Source: Silvimonas sp.
GTDB lineage: Bacteria > Pseudomonadota > Gammaproteobacteria > Burkholderiales > Chitinibacteraceae
Direction: 5' to 3'
DNA: 8,990 nucleotides
Assembly (NCBI GenBank): GCA_030151005.1
Contig: JASLES010000113.1
Coordinates: 1 to 8,990 of the forward strand
The notes under the pieces were generated by a model that worked only from the letters and a program-made list of their open reading frames with translations, was not told where the DNA came from and ran no database searches. Both the position numbers and the translations under genes were made by a program. This document shows positions 1 through 5,401 of the stretch, piece by piece; position 1 is the stretch's first letter; every line of letters begins with the position of its first letter.

Positions 1-343
1 AGGGCAATGCGGGCTACGGGCAGAAAGCCGTCGCCAGTGCGGCCGGACGGCGGGCGCGGCGTAGGTTGGGCTTGATTCATGTCGGGTATTTCTATGGTCT
101 GTGTTGCTGACGAAAGGTGAACGGACGTTCTGTCTCGCCAAACCGGCAATCATAAGCCGCTATGAGATTGGCGTCATCAGCTACGACACATAGCGTGACG
201 TGTTTGAAACGTGTATGGGGTGGGGTTTGGGGGGAAGGGGCACTTACGTGGCGTGGATGATGGCTGTTGGGACGGGAGTCCCGGGGGCATGTTGCTTTGT
301 ATGTACGGTGGATTTGGGGCGGTAGCGGCAATCCATTATTGCG
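1..343. other. Left-edge region without a supportable gene
   Basis: No reading frame here looks like a real protein. A plus-strand frame open from the window edge to a stop at 108-110 could be the tail of a gene entering from the left, but its 35 residues are Arg/Ala-rich and unrecognisable. A minus-strand frame over 92-331 is Pro/His/Arg-rich and resembles nothing I know. The stretch does contain a G-run cluster (217-240) and a small hairpin, GGGAC-GGGA-GTCCC, at 269-282. It runs directly into the structured repeat that starts near 354 and may be a diverged outer part of the same repeat landscape; that last point is inference. Confidence 0.6.
217..240 (+). other. G-quadruplex-type motif
   Basis: Four uninterrupted G-runs of 4, 4, 6 and 4 bases (217-220, 222-225, 229-234, 237-240) are separated by loops of 1, 3 and 2 bases (T, TTT, AA). 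This meets the strictest definition of an intramolecular G-quadruplex, with up to four stacked tetrads and very short loops. It lies on the plus strand in non-coding DNA, about 110 bases before the first structured repeat. That the sequence meets the motif is directly visible; that it folds or does anything in the cell is not. Confidence 0.75.
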
Positions 344-353
344 GTGGGTGTTA

Positions 354-612
354 GCGCCTGCGGCGCGGTTGTTTGCATGTCGGGGGTAGCCCGACAGCTA
401 GGTACTTTCTTTTGGATCGCCAAAAGAAAGTACCCAAAGAAAAGGCGACCCCTGCGACAGCGCCCTTCGGGTTCCCTGTGCTTCTCGCAAAGTCCGGCTG
501 GCTCCAGGGAACTCGCCCTTTGGGCTCAAACACCCTTACGCCGAAACCCCGGACTTTGTTGCGATGCTCGGCGCTGCCGGAGGGGAGGCAAGTCAAAAGC
601 AACTTCAACTTC
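354..612 (+). repeat. Structured intergenic repeat, copy A (forward)
   Basis: This is one of two diverged copies; the partner lies reversed at about 890-1098. From left to right it has a small hairpin GCGCC-TGC-GGCGC (354-366), a 7-bp hairpin TGTCGGG/CCCGACA (378-396), a perfect 15-bp hairpin (401-434), a conserved AAAG...GGCGACCCCTGC block (about 436-455), and two overlapping long-range inverted repeats: GTTCCCTG (471-478) with CAGGGAAC (505-512), and CAAAGTCCGG (488-497) with CCGGACTTTG (549-558). It ends with AAGTC..AAGCAAC and two tandem AACTTC units (601-612). Frames across it would encode Lys/Arg/Pro-rich peptides, but copy B has a 1-base shift in the conserved block, so nucleotide sequence rather than protein is conserved. 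I recall similar repeats in proteobacterial intergenic DNA but know no established name. Confidence 0.75.
401..434 (+). repeat. Perfect 15-bp inverted repeat of copy A
   Basis: GGTACTTTCTTTTGG (401-415) is followed by the 4-base loop ATCG and its exact reverse complement (420-434). It is the strongest short hairpin in the window. No T-run follows; the next bases are CAAAG, so it does not look like an intrinsic terminator in the forward direction. The equivalent stem in copy B (1007-1052) keeps the central TACTTTCTTT but has CC/GG instead of GG/CC as its two outermost base pairs. Confidence 0.9.
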
Positions 613-682
613 AAAAGCCAAAGCAACGCCAACCCGCCAAACCGTCTGCCCGCAAGAATGATTGGCCCGCCTCACTACTTCG
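613..682. other. Spacer between copy A and the central palindromic element
   Basis: This short stretch is A- and C-rich at first (AAAAGCCAAAGCAACGCC and so on). It holds no hairpin and no gene that I can support. Its beginning may be the variable tail of repeat copy A. Confidence 0.4.
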
Positions 683-840
683 CCATTCCCCTCGGCGGGC
701 CCCCGCTGAGGCGGGAATCCAGTTCGCAGCCCAACGGGCTGCTTATGGTGGATTACCGTGACCGTTCCGAATTGTCCGGAGCAGCATGCACGCATTGCAG
801 CTGGATTCCGGCGCAAGGGGGCCGCCAAGGACCGGAATGA
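683..840. repeat. Palindrome-rich ATTCC...GGAAT element, inserted between the two repeat copies
   Basis: Two hairpins border the element. The left one pairs ATTCCC (685-690) with GGGAAT (713-718) around a near-perfect inner stem, CTCGGCGGG against CCCGCTGAG (691-710, one mismatch). The right one pairs ATTCCGG (805-811) with CCGGAAT (832-838). The inner arms also pair with each other over a distance: GGAATCCAG (714-722) with CTGGATTCC (801-809). A small hairpin, GCAGCCC-AAC-GGGCTGC, sits at 726-742. The layout recalls REP/BIME-type or Neisseria dRS3-like (ATTCCC-N8-GGGAAT) intergenic repeats, but the internal spacing differs from dRS3, so I assign no family. It separates two facing copies of an unrelated repeat and may have inserted there. 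Confidence 0.7.
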
Positions 841-866
841 CGAGTCAGTGGGATGCGTGTTGAATT

Positions 867-884
867 GGCAGTGGCAGTGGCAGT
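867..884 (+). repeat. Three tandem GGCAGT units
   Basis: The 6-bp unit GGCAGT occurs three times in a row (867-872, 873-878, 879-884). Relative to repeat copy B, read on the minus strand, it lies just past the AAAGTCAAAGGCAAC end block. That is the same place where copy A has two tandem AACTTC units. Both copies therefore end in a short 6-bp tandem array of different sequence. Confidence 0.7.
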
Positions 885-889
885 TGGTG

Positions 890-1098
890 TTGCCTTTGAC
901 TTTCTCCCCCATAAAAGCCAAGCGCCGAAGGAGGACGGGAGACCTTAGGCTCCCGACCGACTGAGGGAAGCCCGGAGGGCCGCTAGGCAGGGGTCGCCTT
1001 TCTTTGCCTACTTTCTTTGGGGCCGCCGAGGTGGCGAAGCAAAGAAAGTAGGGTGCTCCCGCCACCGCGAGTATGTAAAACACTGCGCCGTCAGGCGC
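890..1098 (-). repeat. Structured intergenic repeat, copy B (reverse)
   Basis: Read on the minus strand this copy follows the same order as copy A. It begins with GCGCC-TGAC-GGCGC (1098-1085), then a divergent stretch, then the 13-bp hairpin over 1052-1007, then AAAGAAAGGCGACCCCTGC, then a CCGGGCTTCCCT block, and it ends near AAAGTCAAAGGCAAC. Because copy A is forward and copy B reverse, the 745-base interval 354-1098 is bounded by long imperfect inverted repeats, like a composite or miniature transposable element. I see no clear target-site duplication and no transposase. Relative to copy A, one A is missing in the AAAG..GG block; this shifts the reading frame and argues that the repeat is not a protein gene. 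Confidence 0.7.
1007..1052 (-). repeat. 13-bp inverted repeat of copy B
   Basis: CCTACTTTCTTTG (1007-1019) is exactly complementary to CAAAGAAAGTAGG (1040-1052). The 20-base loop contains a further CGCC/GGCG mini-stem (1024-1027 with 1033-1036). It corresponds to the 401-434 hairpin of copy A. The two outer base pairs are exchanged as pairs relative to copy A (CC/GG here, GG/CC there), so base pairing is kept while sequence changed. Confidence 0.85.
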
Positions 1099-1189
1099 AA
1101 ACAGCGGTTCAGGTTTCACAGCAGCAATGGTGGATTGTTATCAACGCCCTGGGCGCCCAAGCCCCCGCCACGCGGCCTGGCGTACCCTT

Positions 1190-2092
1190 TTACCCCGTCG
1201 GCTGCTCCCCCATCTCCAACGGCCGAATCTCATTCATCCGGCTGTAGTCCACATGCGTCTGGCCTGTGGCATCCGTGTACAAAAGGTCGGCATAGGCGTA
1301 TTGCCAGCGGATCAACTCATGGTTGTAGCTCTGACGAGAGCGCATGGTTTGCGTGGTGGTTTCGTCTGTGCCGTCCAGGCTCAGCACCAGCATGCAATCT
1401 GTGCGGGCCAGGTCTTCTGGCTTCATGCCAAACAGCGGGCTGGATTCGTCAATCACATGCATCAGCGTCCAGCTCAGCACAAACATGGGGTGTTGATGGC
1501 GTACTAGCACCAGGTCATGGATGCGTCTGATTTGCAGGCCTTCGACGGAACGCTCTTGCCGGATCATCCGCAGACGGGCGGAGGCGTCGACAATCACATT
1601 CTGGCGGGCGTTGGCGGCGCGCATCATCAACATCATCTGGCCGTCGACGGGGCGGATCACCGGGTTGTGCGAAAACATGATGCGCGCATGCGGGCGGGAG
1701 AAACGCGCAAACATCACACCGGTAATCAGGGCGATGCTCATCATGCCGGTAAAAATCTCTATGGTGGCTATGACATGGCCATAAACCGACTGCGGATGCA
1801 TGTCGCCATATCCGACAGTAGCGATGGTTTCGACACTGAAGAAAAATGCACCCCAGAACCCGGTCGGATAAAGGTTGGCGATGGGGTGGGTACCCAGGGT
1901 GTAAAGCGTCCCGAAAAGCAGGTTCAAAAGCAGAAAAGCAATACCCACCATTAGAAAGAAAACTGGCCAGCGCATCATCATGCAGCGATGGTATAGATCA
2001 CTCCAGACTTGGGTTTGCAAGCCGTGTGTAATAATTTCGCGATCGCCCAGAAGGGCTACGTTATCGCGCTTGGGAACATGAAAATCAAACAT
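1190..2092 (-). CDS. KirBac1-type inward-rectifier potassium channel
   Basis: This is a prokaryotic inward-rectifier K+ channel subunit; family members are homotetramers in the inner membrane. The 300 residues show an amphipathic slide-helix region (about 17-36), a first membrane helix (about 42-64), a pore helix (about 78-91), the K+ selectivity filter TVGYGD (92-97) and a second helix (about 104-130). From about 135 follows a cytoplasmic immunoglobulin-like C-terminal domain with Kir signatures such as RAANARQN (158-165) and HVIDESSPLFG. It resembles Burkholderia KirBac1.1 as I remember it, and is slightly shorter (that protein is about 333 residues) because both tails are trimmed. The ATG at 2092 is the first possible start after an in-frame stop; no clear ribosome binding site precedes it. 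It is divergent from bioA and appears monocistronic, with no convincing terminator in the 90 bases before the repeats. Confidence 0.95.
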   Translation of the reverse strand: MFDFHVPKRDNVALLGDREIITHGLQTQVWSDLYHRCMMMRWPVFFLMVGIAFLLLNLLFGTLYTLGTHPIANLYPTGFWGAFFFSVETIATVGYGDMHPQSVYGHVIATIEIFTGMMSIALITGVMFARFSRPHARIMFSHNPVIRPVDGQMMLMMRAANARQNVIVDASARLRMIRQERSVEGLQIRRIHDLVLVRHQHPMFVLSWTLMHVIDESSPLFGMKPEDLARTDCMLVLSLDGTDETTTQTMRSRQSYNHELIRWQYAYADLLYTDATGQTHVDYSRMNEIRPLEMGEQPTG

Positions 2093-2242
2093 GGTTGTAT
2101 GCCCGGCGGATTGTTTTTCGTCAGATTACAGGGCGCAGCTGGCTTGTTTCGCAGCGCACAACTTGCCATTTTTGGGAAGCGATTTACGTCACTTGTGCCG
2201 AAAATTGTCACTGAATAATTAACAAAAACGAATATATTTTGA

Positions 2243-2268
2243 AAGTAATAAGTAATTTTTTAAGTAAT
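2243..2268 (+). repeat. Three AAGTAAT direct repeats in the AT-rich block
   Basis: The heptamer AAGTAAT occurs at 2243-2249, 2250-2256 and 2262-2268; the first two abut and the third follows a TTTTT spacer. Start-to-start distances are 7 and 12 bases. The array lies just upstream of the proposed bioA promoter (-35 at 2282) and could be an upstream regulator site or a curved, AT-rich element. The repeats are directly visible; the regulatory role is inference. Confidence 0.6.
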
Positions 2269-2281
2269 TAGCATATCGCGC

Positions 2282-2309
2282 TTAACAGGTGCCCCAGGAA
2301 TCGTATAAC
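2282..2309 (+). promoter_or_regulatory. Candidate sigma70 promoter for bioA
   Basis: TTAACA (2282-2287, five of six matches to TTGACA) and TATAAC (2304-2309, five of six matches to TATAAT) are 16 bases apart. Transcription would start near 2316, leaving a leader of about 50 bases before the ATG at 2368. Immediately downstream, AACC (2307-2310) and GGTT (2323-2326) form a loose inverted repeat overlapping the -10 box. Biotin repressor (BirA) operators carry such half-site cores, but here the gap is 12 bases rather than about 16 and the outer bases do not fit. Confidence 0.5.
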
Positions 2310-2367
2310 CTGCCGCTCAATCGGTTTTTTACGGGTGACGATTGGTACTGTTTTGAACCATCGCAAC

Positions 2368-3780
2368 ATGGAAATATCCGAAGTCTGTATGCAGGAGAGA
2401 AAACTGGAAAGCCCGACAAGCCAGCCTGGCACCGCCCACCACAATGACAGCCTTCTGGCGCGTAGCCGTCATGCCGTCTGGCATCCGTGCACCCAGATGA
2501 AGCGCCTGGAGACTTTTCCGCTGGTTCCTATCGAACGTGGCGAAGGCGTCTGGCTGGTTGATTGCGACGGCAAACGGTATCTGGATGGTGTCTCCAGTTG
2601 GTGGGTCAACCTGTTTGGCCACGGTGAGCCGCGTATCAAACAGGCCATCAAAAACCAGCTGGACCAGCTTGAGCATGTCATGCTCGCCGGGTTTACGCAT
2701 CGGCCGGTAGTCGAGCTTTCTGAACGTCTGGCGGCCCTGACCGGGCTGGGTCATGCGTTTTATGGGTCGGATGGCGCATCTGCCACCGAAATTGCGCTCA
2801 AGATGTCGGCGCATTATCACAAGAACAATGGCAAGCCGGGCAAGCACCGTTTTGTTTATCTGGCGGGCAGTTATCACGGTGAGACCATTGGCGCGCTGTC
2901 GGTGACGGATGTCCCCGTGTTCCGTAGCGCGTATTCCAGCCTGGTGCGGGACAATTTCATCGCCCCTTCGCCCGATGCGCGTCAGGCCGGTGTCGGTGAA
3001 ACTGCCCGGGATGTCGCGGACGCTGCCGCCAACGGGTTGGCCGCCATCCTGGCTGCGCATCATGAAGAAATTTCTGCCGTCATTCTGGAGCCGCTGGTGC
3101 AAGGCGCGGCCGGGATGGCGATGTATGACCCGCATTACCTCACGCGGGTACGCGCCCTGTGTGATCAGTATCAGGTGCATCTGATTGCTGACGAGATCGC
3201 CGTCGGCTTTGGCCGCACCGGCACGCTGTTCGGTTGCGAGCAAGCGGGTATCAAGCCTGACTTTATTTGTGTTTCCAAAGGCATTACTGGTGGTTTCTTG
3301 CCGCTGGCTGCCGTGCTCACCACGGATGAGGTCTATCAGGCCTTTTACGATGAAGACGTCACCCGTGGTTTCCTGCATTCGCACTCGTACACCGGCAACC
3401 CGCTGGCCTGCGCTGCGGCGCTGGCCGTGCTTGATATCTTTGAGCAAGACGACGTGATTGCCGCCAATCGTGAGCGTGCGGCCCGCTGGTCGAAGCGCTT
3501 TGCCGGTTTCGCCCGGCATGAGCGGGTAAGCCACTATCGTAATACGGGGATGATCTGGGCTTTCGATGTAGAAGACCCGCGCCCCGGTTTTGCCCAGCGC
3601 TTGTACCGCGCCGCGCTGGAGCAAGGTTTGTTGCTGCGCCCGATCGGCAATACCGTTTATTTCATGCCCCCGTACGTCATGCAGGACGACGAAGCCGACT
3701 GGCTCGTGGCGGGCACTACCCAGGCACTTGAAGCTGCACTGGGTGGGCAAGAGGAGCCCGATGATGCAGCTATCGCTTGA
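2368..3780 (+). CDS. bioA: Adenosylmethionine-8-amino-7-oxononanoate aminotransferase (DAPA synthase)
   Basis: BioA makes 7,8-diaminononanoate from 7-keto-8-aminononanoate, using S-adenosylmethionine as amino donor and PLP as cofactor; this is the antepenultimate step of biotin synthesis, in the cytoplasm. It is a class III aminotransferase. Counting from the ATG at 2368 (470 residues) it has the WHPCTQM entry motif, the SSWW substrate motif (Trp78, Trp79), SYHGET with Tyr169, the PLP aspartate in IADEIAVGFGRTG (Asp275) and the Schiff-base lysine in SKGITGG (Lys304), 29 residues later, as in E. coli BioA. The start is uncertain: GTG 2335, ATG 2368 and ATG 2389 are in frame and none has a clear Shine-Dalgarno sequence, whereas AGGAG (2393-2397) lies 6 bases before an in-frame CTG at 2404. 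Conserved sequence begins only about 28 residues after ATG 2368. It overlaps the next gene by 17 bases. No other biotin genes are nearby. Confidence 0.93.
   Translation: MEISEVCMQERKLESPTSQPGTAHHNDSLLARSRHAVWHPCTQMKRLETFPLVPIERGEGVWLVDCDGKRYLDGVSSWWVNLFGHGEPRIKQAIKNQLDQLEHVMLAGFTHRPVVELSERLAALTGLGHAFYGSDGASATEIALKMSAHYHKNNGKPGKHRFVYLAGSYHGETIGALSVTDVPVFRSAYSSLVRDNFIAPSPDARQAGVGETARDVADAAANGLAAILAAHHEEISAVILEPLVQGAAGMAMYDPHYLTRVRALCDQYQVHLIADEIAVGFGRTGTLFGCEQAGIKPDFICVSKGITGGFLPLAAVLTTDEVYQAFYDEDVTRGFLHSHSYTGNPLACAAALAVLDIFEQDDVIAANRERAARWSKRFAGFARHERVSHYRNTGMIWAFDVEDPRPGFAQRLYRAALEQGLLLRPIGNTVYFMPPYVMQDDEADWLVAGTTQALEAALGGQEEPDDAAIA
3751..3756 (+). promoter_or_regulatory. Ribosome binding site of the PilZ gene, inside bioA
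   Basis: GAGGAG lies within the last codons of bioA, 7 bases before ATG 3764 and 4 before ATG 3761. The 7-base spacing favours 3764. Ribosomes finishing bioA at 3780 would cover this site, so coupled translation is likely. Confidence 0.75.
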
Positions 3781-5383
3781 TCTGCCTCAACCGGATGCCC
3801 GGTTGGCCGCTATTGTGGAGACCGATCCGCGTGCCTTGCGCATGTGGCTGATCGGCTTGCCCAGCGGCCATGTCCTGGAAACCGGACGGCAGATTTTCGA
3901 TGCGCTGGCCTCATGCAACCGTACCGTCATGGATGCGGAGGTCCGCGTCAAACTCCTGGATGAATACCGGCGCGTGCTCGATGTCATGTCGGGGGATTTT
4001 GCCGCGCAGGCCGTCTCGCAAGGCATGCCCATGCGAGACAAGCCGCGCCAGGCCATGTTGCTGATGCGTAATCTGTGGCTGGAGCTGGCCGGCGGGTACA
4101 AGATCGCGCTGGTGGAGCGGGTAGAAAAGCGTTCTTTCTTTAGTGGCAACAGCAAACAGCAAGTACCGCAACTGGTGCAGCTGATCATGTTGCTGTTTTA
4201 CCGGGCGTATCAGCTCGATTGCCGCATGGCCATGCAGCCATTCTCTGGCATGTGGCGTGAACTACATCAGTTGTTCCAGTTGATGGCGCAATCTCGCCAG
4301 CTGGATGAACCCCATCTGGAAGAAGTCGGCCCCCCGGTGGGCGTGTTGTACAAACGTATTGTGTTGCTGTCTTTGGCAGACCCGTTGCGGTTCTCCACCA
4401 TTGAGCTCGAAAAAGTCATCGAGATCATTGATAACTACGCTCCGGCCGCGCATTTCCAGCCGGTGGCGCAGCATGCCGGCAGCGGCGGGTTCTTTCTGGC
4501 CCGGCTGGATACGGACGAAGCCCCGGCCTATTACGGCAGTAATCTGCCCGGTGATTACGCCGGGCCGGCCATGCTGATCGATACCATTGAACTGGGCAAG
4601 AAAGTCCACAAGATGTTGCAGGGCCTGGAAACCAAAGCGCCGGCTGTGCCAGACCGCGTGAAAATCCAGTTCTGGATGGACATCCTGCGCCGCTTGCTCA
4701 AGCAATGGAGTATTGCTCCGCGCCGCATGTTCCAGCGCATTCCCAAAGATGCCAGCGTGCATTTGTGCGTTGGTCTCAAAACCGTGGCCGCCTGCGCCAT
4801 GGACCCGGACGTACCGCTGCCGCCAGACCAGCTGGAACAAGCCGGCGTAACCACAGACCTGCATATGCAGGATTGGGCGGTGGTCGATGAAAGCCCGGGC
4901 GGTTATGCCCTGGCCAAACGCGAAGCGCCGCCGGAACGCCTGCGCGTGGGCGAACTGGTTTCTGTGCGGCCGCAAGAGACAGGCGGCAACTGGATGTACG
5001 CCGCCGTACGCTGGATACAGCAAAGCGAAGATGGTGCGCTGGAAATTGGCGTGCAGATCTTCTCGCCCAAAGCAGAACTGGGCCTGATGCGCACCACCGA
5101 AGCCCAGCCAGATGCGGTGCCCACCCCGGTACTGATGCTGCCGATGATGTCCATCTTGCGCCAACCGCCGCGCGTGTTGGCGCCGCGGGGCACCTTCATC
5201 AAGGGTGGGCAGTTCCGTGTGGAAACCGGGAGCGACACCATTCTGCTGACGGCGGTGCGCCTGGTGGAGCAACAAGCCGGGTTTGATCTGTTTGAGTACG
5301 ATGTCCAGGTGGACGAAGCCGTTGAGCAGGGCCCGACAAGCAAAGAAGCCCAACCGGTACGCCAGCCGTATAGCGGCCGCTAG
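3764..5383 (+). CDS. PilZ-domain protein, probable c-di-GMP effector with long helical N-terminal region
   Basis: The 539-residue product has a C-terminal PilZ-type domain with both c-di-GMP contact motifs: RxxxR (Arg321-Arg325, RMFQR) and DxSxxG (Asp375-Gly380, DESPGG). After them comes a beta-rich stretch (VGELVSV, MYAAVRWI, LEIGVQIF) as expected for a PilZ barrel, then about 100 further residues. About 50 residues separate the two motifs, more than in compact PilZ domains. The first 300 residues look mainly helical and contain an ALASCNRTV-type segment that I associate with uncharacterised PilZ proteins of beta- and gammaproteobacteria, sometimes annotated only as 'molecular chaperone'. 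No signal peptide or membrane helix is seen, so it is probably cytosolic. The frame stays open upstream to 3590, but that part overlaps conserved bioA codons; the ATG at 3764 with GAGGAG is preferred. c-di-GMP binding is inferred; the output (motility, adhesion or other) is unknown. Confidence 0.8.
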   Translation: MQLSLDLPQPDARLAAIVETDPRALRMWLIGLPSGHVLETGRQIFDALASCNRTVMDAEVRVKLLDEYRRVLDVMSGDFAAQAVSQGMPMRDKPRQAMLLMRNLWLELAGGYKIALVERVEKRSFFSGNSKQQVPQLVQLIMLLFYRAYQLDCRMAMQPFSGMWRELHQLFQLMAQSRQLDEPHLEEVGPPVGVLYKRIVLLSLADPLRFSTIELEKVIEIIDNYAPAAHFQPVAQHAGSGGFFLARLDTDEAPAYYGSNLPGDYAGPAMLIDTIELGKKVHKMLQGLETKAPAVPDRVKIQFWMDILRRLLKQWSIAPRRMFQRIPKDASVHLCVGLKTVAACAMDPDVPLPPDQLEQAGVTTDLHMQDWAVVDESPGGYALAKREAPPERLRVGELVSVRPQETGGNWMYAAVRWIQQSEDGALEIGVQIFSPKAELGLMRTTEAQPDAVPTPVLMLPMMSILRQPPRVLAPRGTFIKGGQFRVETGSDTILLTAVRLVEQQAGFDLFEYDVQVDEAVEQGPTSKEAQPVRQPYSGR

Positions 5384-5401
5384 GTTACATCAGGGTCGCA
5401 G

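Larger units (their letters stand above)
2093..2367. promoter_or_regulatory. Divergent intergenic region between the channel gene and bioA
   Basis: The part from about 2200 to 2275 is markedly AT-rich compared with the GC-rich genes on both sides. It contains three AAGTAAT repeats and, further right, a plausible bioA promoter. For the channel gene I could not pick out a convincing -35/-10 pair on the minus strand; the AT-rich block is the likeliest place. No terminator, tRNA or small gene is evident. A plus-strand frame reaching 2218 is an antisense shadow and was not accepted. Confidence 0.6.

Noticed and set aside
92..331. 79-residue minus-strand frame
   Set aside because: Its composition is low in information (Pro, His, Arg), it lies opposite the G-run cluster, and nothing in it is recognisable.
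401..434. Intrinsic terminator
   Set aside because: The stem is strong, but no T-run follows on the plus strand, no gene ends just before it, and it is part of a repeat.
344..1119. Several Lys/Arg/Pro-rich frames across the repeat copies on both strands (for example 373-840 plus and 526-1119 minus)
   Set aside because: They overlap each other and the hairpins, match no family I know, and the conserved block differs by a 1-base shift between copies, so protein sequence is not conserved.
1100..1189. Terminator for the K+ channel gene
   Set aside because: GC-rich inverted bases such as GGGCGCCC occur, but no stem followed by a T-run on the minus strand.
2302..2333. BirA (biotin repressor) operator over the bioA promoter
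   Set aside because: Only the AACC and GGTT cores fit; the gap is 12 instead of about 16 bases and the outer TTGTA/TACAA bases are missing.
2329..3750. 473-residue minus-strand frame opposite bioA
   Set aside because: It is a mirror of a GC-rich gene with strong motifs on the plus strand; its own sequence has no domain features.
3590..3763. Upstream extension of the PilZ protein
   Set aside because: It would overlap conserved bioA codons and is Cys/Arg/Trp-rich noise; GAGGAG before ATG 3764 explains the start.
4262..5353. 363-residue minus-strand frame opposite the PilZ gene
   Set aside because: It is rich in His, Gln and Arg as expected for an antisense shadow; the plus strand carries the PilZ motifs.
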